Source: Botryosphaeria dothidea
Lineage: Eukaryota; Ascomycota; Dothideomycetes; Botryosphaeriales; Botryosphaeriaceae
Assembly (NCBI GenBank): GCA_011503125.2
Contig: WWBZ02000001.1
Location: 5,208,001 to 5,272,000 of the forward strand
Direction of reading: 5' to 3'
DNA length: 64,000 nucleotides
A model generated the notes under the pieces. That model was not told the origin of the DNA, made no database searches, and was given only the letters and a program-made list of their open reading frames with translations. Each line of letters begins with the position of its first letter. Within the stretch, counting starts at the first letter, position 1. The position numbers were made by a program, and so were the translations under genes. Of this stretch, positions 21,152 through 33,453 are shown piece by piece.

Positions 21152-21446
21152 GTGGCTTCTGTATTTATGGCATATTTGTGGCCGAACTGTTGTTACCAGG
21201 TGATTTGATCGTGGTCATCGGTCTGAAAATGTGAGAATATGAAACATGTAAATGCCAAAGACCGACTTTGTACGTCAGCAGCAATGACGTCCAGGGAGCC
21301 CTGAAAGCATCTGAACGTGTGGCCTATATCGCAACATCCATTTCATGGAATGAATCCACATTCAGCTTATCGTTTAGCAAATAAAATCAATTAAATTTCT
21401 TGAACACTTCATCTATGATCTGAGTAGAGGAGCTTTTTCATGCCCT

Positions 21447-24400
21447 CTAGAAGAATATCCCACTCTCGGGCTTGCCGCGCTTGCGTTTGATTGGTAACGC
21501 AGGAAGGCTCCTCCCGAACGACTGGTGGTTTACCCGCCCAAACGGCGCATCGAGCCTCTGGCATGCCATTAGATCATTTAAGCTCTTTGGCAATCCGCTA
21601 ATGTAGTGAGAAGAAGCCGACCCGCCTAAGGTAATCAACACGTTCGAGTCGAGGCTGGGCACTCGAAAGTCGACTCGCTTACGGTACAACGGAATGCCCT
21701 TAGGTACTGTCTCAACGCAGCGTATAGGCCGTCCCTCAACAAGAAAACAGTAGGAGAGTGCAAGCAATTCGCGGTATAAAGCCTCCCTTGCTTCTCGAGA
21801 TAGATTTATACGGCAGAATATCACGCCTGTGCACTTGTAAGCGTCGCCCTCAAAGATGGGCACATCTTCGAGCTCGAAATAGAACATAGATGCAAGTAAG
21901 GCCTCTCTGGCGGATACGATCGCAGAGGATGTCTGAGCATACTGTTCTGCCAAATGACGCACTCGTTTCATGGACGAGACGTCATCAATATCCGGATCAA
22001 CTCCACTAAGGCTAATGTTAAGACGGTGGTAGCGATGACGTTGACTCTCGGGAACAGCATTAATGAAATCTCGCCATGCTTTTTCGCCATCGGTATTCCT
22101 CATAAACGACCGGAACAACCGCCGAAGTGTTCGATCTTGGACCGGAGAGCGAGGTTCGAAGACAGCGCGGGCATCATTGAAACTGGTACCGGTCCCAATG
22201 GATAGGGCAAAGTCAGGCTGCTTATCTGGCCAGATGAAACGATGCTCGCTCAGAGCGATGCCAAGTGGATTGTTGTGCTGTAGGCCACCATCCTGGAAAG
22301 TGCCAAGATTTTTCAACACCTTCGGCTTGAAGAACCTATCAACCATTAGCTTGGGCAGAAAAGATATTTGATTTTACATACCAGGGTGCTGCAGATGTTG
22401 ATGAAGCCCTACGTGATCAATCAATTAGCCAGCCTAGAAGATAATCAGGCGACGGGTAAGCTTACGCCTCGGGTATGGATACATCATCCTCTGGTTTTCG
22501 GGCGCGTACTATTTGGTAGCCGATGCTAGAAGGTCTACGTCGCCTATTATAATTGGCGAATAAGCAAGTAAAGATATCCTTTGCTGTGGTAGTAGTAACT
22601 GCGACCTTTGTTTCTGTTTTAAGGGGATTAAACATTTGCGTCGGTCTTTTGGTGAGGGTTTGAAAGGCAGCCTCGATAGTATCAGATTCGTATTTACCGT
22701 CTTTCATATAAGATACGATTGTATGGCGGAGACGGGATATCGAATTCGGTTTTGTTGAATTGCCAAATGTCTGAACTGCCAATTTCTCAAACTTTTCAAG
22801 GCATTGATCCGGTGTCCATTGCATTAAGAAAAGGCCAAGGATAATTAGCCCGCCTGCCGGGGTTTTTAGAAATGGAAATTATAAATTCATTTTAATAAAG
22901 ACTTACCTGCAGACGTACCGCAGACGTAATCGAAGTAATGCCAGAAGGGTAGGTGAAAGTGAGAGAATTGTGCGTGGAGCTCTTTGAGAATGGCAAGTTC
23001 CACCACACCTCGAACACCTCCGCCGTCCAGACTTAGTATTCTTATACCGGCGGTAGGTGGTATAAAGCTAAAGACTGCGTCCTCGTCTTCGCTTCCGCAG
23101 ATAGGGCAGCAGCGCAGTGAGAATGTATTTTTTTCAGAAATGGATGGGGCTCCAAACGTCTGTATGCACGCGTCACAGAGGGCGTGTTTGCACCCGAGAA
23201 CTTTCTCAGGCGTTCGCATTAAACAGCAAAGACAAGACCTATGACTCCTCAACTCATTCAAAGCGGGGTGGAGGACTTTGAGAGTGTCCCAGTGCAGGCG
23301 TGCAGCTGTTGTTCCCTCACCAGAAACAAGATCGCGGAACAAAGATTTGAATTCGCTCTTCACACAATTGGCAAATTTTCCACGCACTTCTGGAATAATG
23401 CTGAAGTCCATTATGGCGATATCGCATGATCCGGCGTAGAGTCGGGAGAACACGGATTCTGGACAGAAATCTGGAAAAATATATTAGTAGTGATCGGGCG
23501 AAGAAAATTTTTCCTTATAGTGAGAACCTGGAGGGTAGCTGGCTAGGAAAAGGGCAGAAGCAACGAGTGGCACAACAGTATGCCACAGCCAAGCTTCAGA
23601 GGGAATTATATCGAGGAGTTCTTTAAGGTGTATTAGAAAGTCGTCCGCATAATACCCCGCTGCGCGAGAGGCTTTGATGTAGTCGAATTGTTTCCGACAA
23701 TCGCAGAAATTCTCAATCAGCATGCTAAGGAAGCAATGCTCGTGATTGCTTGAGAAGAGTGTGCGCGAAAGACGCCTTTCAGACCGAACAGAAGCCGACA
23801 CAGAGGCCAGGCGCCTCCGTAGGGCCCGAGAGCGAAGCTCGGGACTGGAATCTTTGTGCAGACCCAACACTCGAACATCCCGAAAGTGGTCGAGAAGGCG
23901 AGGCATAAGCTCACGAGGGTCGAGGTTACTTTCCAATAGAGCGGCGTCTAGCTCCTTGTATAATCTGGTCTCCGCTTCCCATGAGTCGAAGACGTACGAA
24001 GAGGTATCAACGACTATCAGGGCTCGAGGAAGGGCGTCCGGCCGGAGACGGTTGCCTGGCATATCGAAGATAAGCAGTTGTGCCAGCAACTTGGCGACCC
24101 CACGCAAGCCGCCCAGATCAGAAGCGAAATAACAGACAACCGACGAAAGGGGAGCTAAGACGCGATTGTACAGGATGTGGGCAATCTCGGCGTGCCCGTA
24201 CTGCCCAGCCCAAGAAATGTCGCGATGACGCTTCGGAAGCTTTTTCGCATGGTGCTGCTGAGTCATTGATAGCCGCTCGCGGTGCAGCTCACAGTCGAGG
24301 AATATTCGAGGCGTGTCCCACTGGTAGGATCGAGGCTCGGCCCATAAGTGAACTGTGCTGTGGGGGCCAAGCTGGGACACTGCGTGAGTAGCGATCAGCT

Positions 24401-24560
24401 CGCGTAACAGCTTCGACTTCGCTGATCCGCCAATCATGGCAATAAGCTCCGGCGACTGCGTATCCGAGAGGGAAAGTGACGGAAAAGCGCTGGTCCATTC
24501 TTCCACACGCCAGCGGTCGCCTTCGAAGAGCGAGATAGCTATCCAAGGGTGGTCGGCCAT
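21447..24560 (-). CDS. RING-patatin-like phospholipase (PLP), 966 aa
   Basis: Exons are 24560-23528, 23470-22907, 22853-22466, 22408-22382 (27 bp) and 22335-21447; all four introns (57, 53, 57, 46 bp) fit phase. The N-terminal 340 residues hold a degraded P-loop (IAMIGGSAKSKLL) and the ILYNRVLAPLSSVVCYFASD segment typical of these proteins. A RING follows at about 424-470 (CLCC...CKHALCDAC...CCPICG). The patatin domain has the oxyanion motif DGGGVRG (about 493-499), the nucleophile elbow GTSAG (about 529-533, split by an intron) and the catalytic aspartate in FQDGG (about 686). All catalytic elements are intact, so acyl hydrolase activity on lipids is expected. PLPs of this type are a recurrent Starship cargo family. 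It is divergent from the DUF3723 gene, sharing a 0.27-kb promoter region. Confidence 0.9.
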
Positions 24561-24825
24561 AATTGAATTTGATTTTCATCTCGCATTTGGTGATGGCTCG
24601 ATTGTTTTATAGATTCCGCCCAGTGAGATGCCGCCGAGTGCCCGCCGAGAAGCCAGCTTCCAGCTTCCGGCCCGCTGCCGCCGAGACCCTCAGAGCTGAC
24701 GGCGTATCGCAGCAAACCGTTATACCGACTGCTAACATGTGCGACCAAGCTGGACACAAAAAATGTATATGCGATGTATAATCTGTGTGAGGGGCTCTCT
24801 GGCGCCAACCGCGATACGGAGAGCC

Positions 24826-27800
24826 ATGGACAGGGACACGAAAGTCTCAGATGCATTACGTGATCCGTGGCTGCTACCGGCCTTCCTCGGTGTTGCAAGA
24901 CTGCCCATCAACAATCTGAACTTTGAACATGAAATCTTCAAGAAGCATCATAGGCCAGTATCCGAAAAAATACTTACCCGTCTGCGTTCTGTCTTCCAAC
25001 GAGAAGGGTTCCTTCGTTCTAAGAGTAAAAATTGGATTGACGCAGTGGTTGAGCCTCAGAAACTTCTCTCTGCACTCGCTCAATGCGGGAAAACTCGGGA
25101 TGATATCAGTTCTGAAAAGAAGGACTTGCCTATTCTTGACTTGGGTACTGTCGACTGCCTTCAAGGAGTGCACCGTATTCTTGCTGCCGCGGACGGACTG
25201 AATCCGAATGACCAATGGTGGACGGTAAGGCTCTATTCTCGAGGTGAGTTCCTTATCAATTTCGCTAAGATTCGGATCTGACAAGACGCAGACCTGCTTT
25301 CTGAAGTCGAGGGCCTTAAGATCATTGAGGGAACGCTCAATGAACAGCCATTTTCAGACGGCGAAATATTCCGCAAGATTCGTATTTACCGGAAACAAGG
25401 CAGTCAAGGGACCGAAAGCAAATGGTGGGCCCGTTTGACTCCAACTAAGCAGAAGGACCTTAAACAACTTCTTAAAAACCCACACCTTGCGAAAGCATTT
25501 GACGATCTGATTGATTTGCCTGGCCTTTGGCATCCAGTCAAACTTGGCACATTACATCGGCTCTTAACTCTCCGATGCGATGAGGTCAGTAGCACAAGGT
25601 CGATCAATACGATTCTATACTTACGTCAACAAGGAGATAATCCGATATTTAAGACATGTCCGCCATACCTGGACAACCGTGCTTGAGAACACCAGGATAT
25701 CACCCGGCGCGGTAGACCGAGAGACAGTAGAAAGGCTCGAACTTCTCGGACCTAGCGTATCAATAAGTGATCGCAACCTCATAAAGGGCTATGTTGAATC
25801 CGGGCAGGTATTCAGTGCAGTCACTTGTGAAGCAGCAAGGGGGAGGATCCTCCAGACTGTAATATCGCTTCCCGGCTTAATCCCCTCGCTGAGAAGCTTT
25901 TTTGAAAACCTTAAATATCTTGAACCATGTTGCAATATCCTTAAAAAACTTCTTAATCCTAAGGAGAAGAAGAGCATCTATCAAGCCCTTTCAGGCGCGT
26001 ATTTTCCCCCAGACAAGCATAGGGTAGAGTACTCCGAGGGGAAGTTGAGAATGACAAGGACTGGTAACGATGACGACAATGGTTTGTGGATCTCATACGT
26101 CCAGCTTTGGGCTTTTTGCATGCGCCACTTTCCATCCATGACGCAATTAGTACCACGCAAGGAACCCAGAGAGGACAAACCATCTATCCAGTCAAATTCA
26201 GCACTTTGGCACTATTTGGGCGACCTGGCAGTGGAGTTGGGATTCCGAACCGAGCAAGCCATAGAATTCAAGCAGCAGGACCCGTATAGGACTCTCGCTG
26301 AACAGTCTCTGAGAAGCCTGCATCCAGACAAAACGCCAGATGCAACGCTGGTAGCACAAATGGCCAAAACACTCAGACGGGCCGATCCAGGAGCTGGAAG
26401 AGCAAACATACCACAGCACACTGCAACCTATTATCTGTCCCCGGACAGAAGATGCGGACGTCCTTTCTACCGTGACTATACTCAAGACAAGAACTCGTTG
26501 TTCATTCCGTTGATATATGGGACGGAAACCGTAGAGGGATTAGACACGAGCACTTTTTTCGTGAAGAGGGATATATTTTTGAGCTTTTTTGGAAATAAAT
26601 ATAATAAGGTAAATTCACTCGCTTATTTTTCAGTGTCGGTAAGCTCACTATTCAGCCTCAGGAACTCAATGACGATTCAAACAGGCAAGGCGACGCCATC
26701 GACGATAACGGCGATGTTGAAATGACGACTGAGAATTTTCACTCTTTGGATCAACCTGATCCGGACTCGGGGCAACAATCTGATCAACTCCAACGGTTGA
26801 GAGCTGATCTTGAAAATGAGAAGAAAGAGAAAGCCGGACTTCAAGAGCGAGTCGGGAGTATTACGAACGAGAAAATCCGGATGCAGAATGCACAAGATAT
26901 CTTAAAAGCTCAAAAAGATGATCTTGAAAGTAGGCTTAAAAGTCTCAACCAGAGGTTACAAGAGAAAGAAGAAGAACTAGAAAGACAAAGGACATATACA
27001 GAGAGCAGACAAACAGACGACTTCAACAAAGAAAAGCAGCTGAAAGCCGAGCTCCTTAAGGAACAGGAACAAAGGGCTGAGCTACAAGAGCAGATCGAGA
27101 ATATGCTTGAGAAACAGAATCAACTAGAGAATGCAAAAGATAATATACGGGCTCAAAAAGAGGAGGTTGAAAGTAGGCTCGAAGACGTCTCTCGACAATT
27201 GAAAGAAAGAGGGCTTGAATTAGAAAAGGAAAAGAAAATTGCGGGGAACCGCTTGGGGGAGAACGAAAATCTCAAAAAGGAAAGGGATCGTCTTAGAGAA
27301 GAGCTCGAGTGTGACATTGCCGGAATTTGCGAGCGGCATCCTAAAGATATACTACCAGAAGACGACCTAAACAAATCACTTCAACATACGAACGAGGCAC
27401 TAGGAGATGCGAGGACAACAATTTCAAGGCTTGAAGAAGAGAAAAAAAAACTCGTCGATGAGCGAGACCGACTGAAAACTGAAAAAGAAAAGTTGGAGTC
27501 AGAGCTGAGTCGCTTAAAACTCACTATCCAAGGAATGGAGGGGGCGGTTCTTGAGAGTAGAAAAGAAAACGAGGCGCTCGAGCTGGAGCGTGACCGGTTG
27601 GCAAAAGAAATAAACACATTGAAAAAGAAACAGGAACAGGATGATGCACAGATCACTCATCTGCGCCAAGAGCTTGACACGGCCATGAGGGAGACCGATG
27701 AGCTTAGGATGGACGTGGAGGATTGGAGGGGTGACGGAGCAGAGCTTTCCGTTGTACGGTCGCCGGCGCAAGGAGATCTTATCCGCAACCAAGCCTACAA

Positions 27801-28380
27801 GAATACCGACCGCAAGCATGGACCAAACGGGGTTGATAAGCTCCTTACAATATCTAATGCTTTTGCATTTGAAAGAGAAACGCTCGGGGGGTTCGTTGTA
27901 TTCCTCGCTAACAGCACCACCATTGTGAAAGTCCCGCACATCAGCTTAGAGGATGTCATCGAGCAGGTACTGTCTGCAGTCAAAGAAGAGGAACAACGGT
28001 GGCAAGAAGAATGGGCTATGGAAATCAAAGAGCGAAATGTCTCCCAAAATAATTGGACGGGAGAATATATTGCGAAAGCAATGGAAGAACACGGCGTCTG
28101 TTTCGTGGGGCCAGTAAGCATGATAAATGCCGCAAAAGGGCGTTTCGATCTTAGAGGGGTGGGCATAGACCAAGTTGAAACGGGCCTTCTTGCTGTAGAA
28201 CTTTACAGCAGCTGGACGAAAGGTTCAGTGAGTGGCAAGAAGCGAAGGCTTGCGAATTCATCCTACAGGGGATTGAGCCCGGACCGAGCGCAAAGGAATG
28301 AGGAAATTCAGTGGGATATCGAAGATATTGGAGAAGAAGCAGTTGAAGATCGCCCGCGAAAGCTTCCGCAACATGAATAG
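24826..28380 (+). CDS. DUF3723-family protein with long coiled coil (about 1136 aa)
   Basis: Exons are 24826-25243, 25292-25584, 25634-26608 and 26656-28380; introns are 48, 49 and 47 bp, all in phase. The start is ATG 24826 (GAGCCATGG); an in-frame ATG at 24763 would add 21 residues. DUF3723 hallmarks in order are LPINNLNFEHEIFKKHHRPV, DCLQGVHRILAAA, DQWWTVRLYS, LWHPVKLGTLHRLLTLRCDE, SPGAVDRETVERLELLGPSV, SLPGLIPSLRSFFENLKYLEP and TFFVKRDIFLSFFG. The last exon adds an acidic linker, about 300 residues of heptad coiled coil (DLENEKKEK to HLRQELDTA) and a C-terminal globular part. DUF3723 genes have no known biochemical role but are among the accessory genes most strongly associated with Starships. 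Confidence 0.9.
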
Positions 28381-28482
28381 AGCAGGACGAGCTCCTCTGG
28401 AGATGGATTAGGACAAGCAACGTAAGAAAGGATGAGCATTATGATTTATTCTTTTATCTGCTACGAAGCATTACGAGAAACG

Positions 28483-29870
28483 TTAATATTTGCGAGTGCT
28501 GCTACCACGAACAGGAGCTCTTGGAAGAGGGCGTAGCAACTGATGAGATGGGCGACGGTTGGGACTCGGGCTAACGCCATGGACCGATCTGACCGGCTCT
28601 CGGAACTTCTGTGGGCTGCAGTCTAGTGTGGGGCCCGTGAAGCTGAAATCCCGTTGGTGGTGTTCAACATTGTTGCCGTGCGTTGGTCTCTCAGTTTCGT
28701 GGATGGTCTGAGTATAACCGCGCGAGGACGGCAGCTGTTGTGGAGTCCGCTCGTCATGAAGACGGTTCTTTCCGTGTTCGGAATTCAGGCTGCTACTTGG
28801 CAGATTCACATGTGCGTTGCCTGTCGAACCCGAAAGGATAGCCAACCCAGGTGCTCCGTGAAGCTGATGAGCGCGCTGTAGATTTATGGTGCTCATGTCA
28901 GACCGGTTGAGCATTGTTCTAGAGCCGCGAATAGCTCCGTCGTGAACATGGCTTTCGCGCAGCTCGAAGTTGTTCGCCACTCGAGCTGGGCGGTTGGCAT
29001 CAGTTGCGACATGTCCCGTGTGGTTCGAGGTCGGATTTTGATGGGTACTTGGATGGTACCTTGGCTCCTCGCGAACATGCATCATGTTACCATTCTCAGC
29101 CAGATAACTGTATTTTCCCACACGCTCCTCCATCGTATCGACCCCAGACATGGGCGTGTCTCCTGTCTCGCCAGGGATCTGGAACAATCCTGGATTGTCG
29201 GACTGTGAAGAAGGTCGAGGTTCTACACGGTATTGGTATGATTGCGGCGGGCATGGGCTCGTTTCGCACGCCGGCTCCTGATGGTATGTCTGGTCTTCAT
29301 CTACTGTGCGACGTGGAGTTGGTCCATCATGAGACGCGGCGCGTAAGGAAGTCGTCTCCTCGGTGTCTGAAGAGATCAGACCCGCTGTGTCAGCGTCTCT
29401 GACGGTCTGGAAGTCGGCAGGAAACATTGTTCTGGCTCTGCGAATCTCCTGCACGGGGTGAGAATTATCGAGTGAGGGGACTTGGAGCGTCTTACGGTAG
29501 CTTCATGGGATGGCGGCCAATTGGATGGTCGCTCTGAGTGACGATACACATCGTATATACCATGGCGCTCTATGACGATATATACCCTAGCCTGGAATTT
29601 TTTCTGGAACTCGTAGCCTTTTCTGAATAGCGATTGTTTCCGCCGTAGAAAGGCACGCCGTTCGTTGCTGTTACTGTACATGGCGATCGCGAGATAGAGC
29701 AACGGAACGCCGAAGATATGCCGGACGGTCTGGAACAAAGGTAATTGCGGGGTAACTGAAAAGGGTCTGACGTGCGAAGGGAACAAACTTGCCTGCCATA
29801 TTCCAGGAAACATCAAGTTTTTATTCTCAGCTACGCGCTTGCAATGAAGCTTCCAGCCCCCTTCCGGCAT
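28483..29870 (-). CDS. Single-pass membrane protein with long disordered tail (446 aa)
   Basis: Exons are 29870-29496 and 29448-28483, joined by a 47-bp phase-0 intron (GTAAGA...GTGCAG). The N-terminal exon has one hydrophobic segment (IFGVPLLYLAIAMYS) followed by a strongly basic stretch (RRAFLRRKQSLFRKGYEF). The second exon is Ser/Pro/His/Asn/Arg-rich and surely disordered (RRPSHQLLRPLPRAPVRGSS at the end). A GC-AG intron (GCAAGT...TTCCAG, phase 0) may exist before the hydrophobic segment, which would shorten the N-terminus. No family recognised. It is convergent with the DUF3723 gene, about 100 bp apart. Confidence 0.5.
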
Positions 29871-30270
29871 GCCACGATCCAGCCTTCACACTCTAACCGC
29901 CGCGGATGGTTCCTCCTCCCCACTTTTACCGGGCCCACTGATGAGCCAACTTTAGCTACGGCGTCACGCATAGCTCGCGGGCTTGCTTTCTCGGCTGGAG
30001 ATTGTTACCTGAGCATAGCGCGCTGTTCCGATTTCCCCGATCCCGAACGTCTGGACATACTACACCGGAACAGAACCGTGTGCGGCGCAGCTTCACGATA
30101 CACCTCGTAATGACCACGAAGCACGAACGCTTGCTGTGCCGCCAACGAGTCAATGAGTCGCAAAGCATGGCAACGGGCCTAGCGGAGACATGCTATTTCA
30201 GCTGTTCGCCCTCTCCTGGATCGAGCCTCGCAAGCCGCCCAACCAGCAAGGACATACATCGCACACCATA

Positions 30271-30576
30271 ATGGCAAGAGGCCCTCTATACAGCGACGAA
30301 GAGGATGCCATGATTTTGGAACTAAGCCAATTGCCGTGGGTGTGGAAAGACAAGACTAAAATGTTTAATAGCAGGTTGAAGGAGGGAAGGCCCGCCCGTA
30401 CCTGTGGCGCTCTGAAGCAAAGATGGAGCCGCCTGCTACGCGGCCCGAAGCAAGCGGAAGAGTCAGACCAGCTCTCACCTTCCCCAGCTTCACCCGACAA
30501 CCAGGGCTATAATAAAGAAAGAAATGAGACCCAGGTTTGCTCTTCCTCGCGCAATGATGGAGCAGGACTGACTTGA
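30271..30576 (+). CDS. Small Myb/SANT-like protein (101 aa)
   Basis: Single exon from ATG 30271. Residues about 7-55 follow the SANT/Myb helix pattern: YSDEEDAMILELSQLPWVWK, then a basic helix ending CGALKQRWSRLLRG. Conserved tryptophans sit at expected places, although the first is replaced by Tyr. The rest is Ser/Pro-rich and short. Many fungal genomes carry such single-repeat proteins, some derived from transposons. DNA binding is likely. The protein could continue through an unrecognised 3' exon. It lies between the divergently placed membrane-protein gene and the coiled-coil gene. Confidence 0.6.
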   Translation: MARGPLYSDEEDAMILELSQLPWVWKDKTKMFNSRLKEGRPARTCGALKQRWSRLLRGPKQAEESDQLSPSPASPDNQGYNKERNETQVCSSSRNDGAGLT

Positions 30577-30821
30577 TAATAGCATTCATCGAAAGATTCC
30601 TATACTTGATTGGTGAGGGGCGATGGCAGAGGAGAGTTTCCTGTGGACTGGACTCAGTGGTGGCTTATGCATCAACAGGAGGCGGATTGAACAAAGTGCG
30701 AGGAATGGCAAGGGGAGAAACATGTTTGATGATGATGGCCCCGTTATTATGTTTGACTCTTGTATTGTACAACTGGAGAAGGGATGATGCTTAAAGGCAG
30801 ACACTAGTTTCTACGGCTTTC

Positions 30822-31352
30822 CTACTGCTGACTTCGGAACTTTTGCACCTCCACTTTCAGTCTATTATTCTCATCGACCAAATTTTTCCAGCTTTGCGGA
30901 CACTTTAATGGCCCCAAAAAGTCCTTAAACATTTGTTTGTACCCTTTCGCTTCGCTCCGGACGTGTTTTAACTCGTGAATAACTTCCTGTAAGGAGGCAA
31001 CTGCACTCTCCTCTGATGCCTGAGCTTGGTCGATTTCTCTCTTAGCTCTGTCCACTGAAGACTTGAGCTGCATAAACCTGCCCTCAAGGCATGCCTTTTC
31101 CATCTCCAATTCCCGCACTCTGGTTTCGAGCCCTCGCACGTGTGTTAAGTAACGTCTGGCTTCCGCGTTCTGAGGGGGCTGGCGATAAGGTGCTGGCGGT
31201 ATCCGCATTGGATGCATTCTGATGCACATTAGCCACACAACAATCCCCATTTCACCATCACGTACCTTTAGAAATTCGCGAAGGTGGACTATTCTTTCCT
31301 GCAGTAGTTGTGTAGCAGTGGTAGCTTCAGTCTTCTTACTCGCACTACTCAA
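30822..31352 (-). CDS. Coiled-coil protein (up to about 176 aa), start uncertain
   Basis: The frame ends with TAG near 30822 and is open to 31352 upstream, where there is no ATG. The clear coding part is a coiled coil: RRYLTHVRGLETRVRELEME, then SSVDRAKREIDQAQASEES and ENNRLKVEVQKFRSQQ at the end. An in-frame ATG within about 31200-31230 (MCIRMHPMRI) is one possible start. A GTACGT...CATCAG sequence there looks like an intron but would shift the frame, so the 5' structure is unresolved. No DNA-binding or enzymatic motif is seen. Confidence 0.4.
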   Translation of the reverse strand: MSSASKKTEATTATQLLQERIVHLREFLKVRDGEMGIVVWLMCIRMHPMRIPPAPYRQPPQNAEARRYLTHVRGLETRVRELEMEKACLEGRFMQLKSSVDRAKREIDQAQASEESAVASLQEVIHELKHVRSEAKGYKQMFKDFLGPLKCPQSWKNLVDENNRLKVEVQKFRSQQ

Positions 31353-31719
31353 AGATTGGCGCCGTCAAATCTTCTACCACGCACAGAGCCCGGCATTTAT
31401 GCCCGGTCGGCCTCCCCGTGCATCGTAATTGAATCCGAGAGCTCGCCATCATTGCTGCGGCGTTGACCGGAGGCACAGCATTGGACACGGCGGTCGTGAT
31501 ATTGAGCTTCAGTGAGTGAGCATTGGGGATTAGCGGTTAGTGATAAGGGTACGCGGACCACAGTACCCGAGTGGGGGCCGCGCGGCAAACGGGCAAAAGC
31601 CGCCGTCAGGCTTCCGGATTACCAACAGTCCGTTTCCAGGCTCGTCGTAAAGCCGGCTTTCGTACTTATTGCGCCGGTCTCGGACTTATATAATATGGCC
31701 CCCCCTCGTAACAATTCTC
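31353..31719. other. Promoter region of the ferric reductase gene
   Basis: No gene. A TATATAAT box lies at 31687-31694. Confidence 0.4.
31687..31694 (+). promoter_or_regulatory. TATA box of the ferric reductase gene
   Basis: TATATAAT 26 bp upstream of the proposed ATG 31720. Confidence 0.45.
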
Positions 31720-33453
31720 ATGAAGGCGCGCTACGATGAAAATTTACATTGCGTACGGCATCGCCTTCTGGTGCTCATTTGGGGCCCTCGCTCTTTTTTA
31801 AACCTACTAAATACTACAGCATCATGCTGGCCGATTTCTCGCACCGCTGCTGCGCAAATGGCTTTTATACCCCATTATCTTCCCTAGACGATCTGGAAGT
31901 TCCGACTGCACCATGCTGGCTGCGTTTACGCTCACTACGTACGTAGTGGGCCATGCCTATTGCGCATTCATGGGTACGCCATCACGGGAACAGCTAATTA
32001 AGCGGCTCGGAAAGCTCTGTCTCATCAACATGACTCCATTATTTTTGGGCGGCCGAACTAGCTATCTTGTCGACAAAGGCCTTGGTGTGGGTTTAAGCAA
32101 CTATTATTTCATGCACCGCTGGGTTGGTCGAGTATGTTTAATACATGGGTTGTCTCATAGAGTTCTCCGTGCCATCGACAACATGAGTAGGGTGGGCGGA
32201 GTTGAGATCGCCGTGAGTAAACATCGTAACCCGGACATGTCCACATTGCTAACAGTAAGTAAGCTTCTTGCTACTTGTAGTGCAGTTGCGTTCCTATCGT
32301 TTGTATATATACGGAGAAAAGCGTATGAACTTTTCCTTTTGTTACATATCTGCGCGGCCCCAGCTATTCTAGTGTTGATTTGGATCCACGTCTCCGCTCG
32401 CGACCGCCTATTCTACGGCACTGCTGGAACCTGTGTCGGTCTCTGGGCCACCCAGAAGATAATTTGGTTACTATTTCTTTTACGCAGGAACCGAGGGATC
32501 ACGTCTTCAAGTGCTGTGACCATCAGGCCACATCGGTCGGGAATCATCGAAGTCGCCATCCGCCTTCGGAGGTCTTTCTGCGTCCGTCCAGGCCAGTACA
32601 TCTATATATCGCTTCCACACACACGCTCTCTTGGACTTGGCTACCTAGAGTCCCACCCTTTCTATATTACATGGCAGCCTGTGCTGGTGCCCTTGACATC
32701 ACTGAGTTTGGAACCCGAGTCGAGGGCTGAAAAGCGCCGAGATCCTCCAACAGACATTGAAGAGCCGGCCTCACGCTACGTGAATGATACAATCATTCTT
32801 CACGTACAAGAGGCACAAGGCTTTACTAGAAGAATTGCTCAATCTAACGTAGACGGCCTTTCTATCATCGTCGACGGTCCATATGGCAGGCAACCTGCCC
32901 TAGATCGATTTGACAAAGTCCTGTTTTTGGCTAGCGGCATTGGTATTGCAGCCCAGCTCCTACATGTTCGACATCTTGTAGAAGCGCATAATGCTAAAAC
33001 TGCCCGAGCAAGAAGAATTACTATCTGTTGGTTCCTCCAAAGGGATGACCAGCATAAGTGGGCTGAGGACTACTTGAACGAGATATTCCAACTGGACATC
33101 CGGGATATTGTTGTGATGCATACTTATAAGAGCGATAGTTATATCATATCAAAAAGGGGAGATTGGGGTGATAAGAAGGATCATGTACTCCCGTATGAGG
33201 TCTTGGACATAAGCAGTTTCTTTGAACTGGAGTACTCATCAGAGGCTGGGAACATGGCTATATGCTGTAAGTTCATCTAAACAAATCACTTCTGTGCTAA
33301 CATCCTCTGGCAGTGTGTGGACCACCAAGTTTCGAGACCGCCGCTAGGAAAGCTTTGGTGTTGTCAAGGAGGGATATTTACCTCTTTACGACCTCGTTTC
33401 AACCAGATGAAACCATTTCTAGTCGCTTATGTAAGAGTCGTTTTAAATCTTAA
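31720..33453 (+). CDS. Ferric reductase-like transmembrane oxidoreductase (FRE, 545 aa)
   Basis: Exons are 31720-31770, 31820-33266 and 33314-33453, with 49- and 47-bp introns. The first intron removes two in-frame stops and restores FLAPLLRKWLLYPIIFPRRS before the previously open frame; GTACGG at 31753 is an alternative donor. Transmembrane helices carry heme-ligand-type histidines (YYFMHRWVGRVCLIHGLSHR; FLLLHICAAPAIL). The FAD-binding site is FCVRPGQYIYISLP and SHPFYITW. The NAD(P)H-binding site is FLASGIGIAAQLL, and the C-terminal CGPP motif lies across the last splice. These proteins move electrons from NADPH through FAD and heme to extracellular Fe3+ or other metals, and FREs are common Starship cargo. 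All key motifs are present, so it is probably functional. Confidence 0.88.

Noticed and set aside
31736..31800. ATG 31736 as start of the ferric reductase (MKIYIAYG...)
   Set aside because: It runs into an in-frame TAA, and no donor in its phase joins the reductase frame; ATG 31720 with the 31771-31819 intron does.
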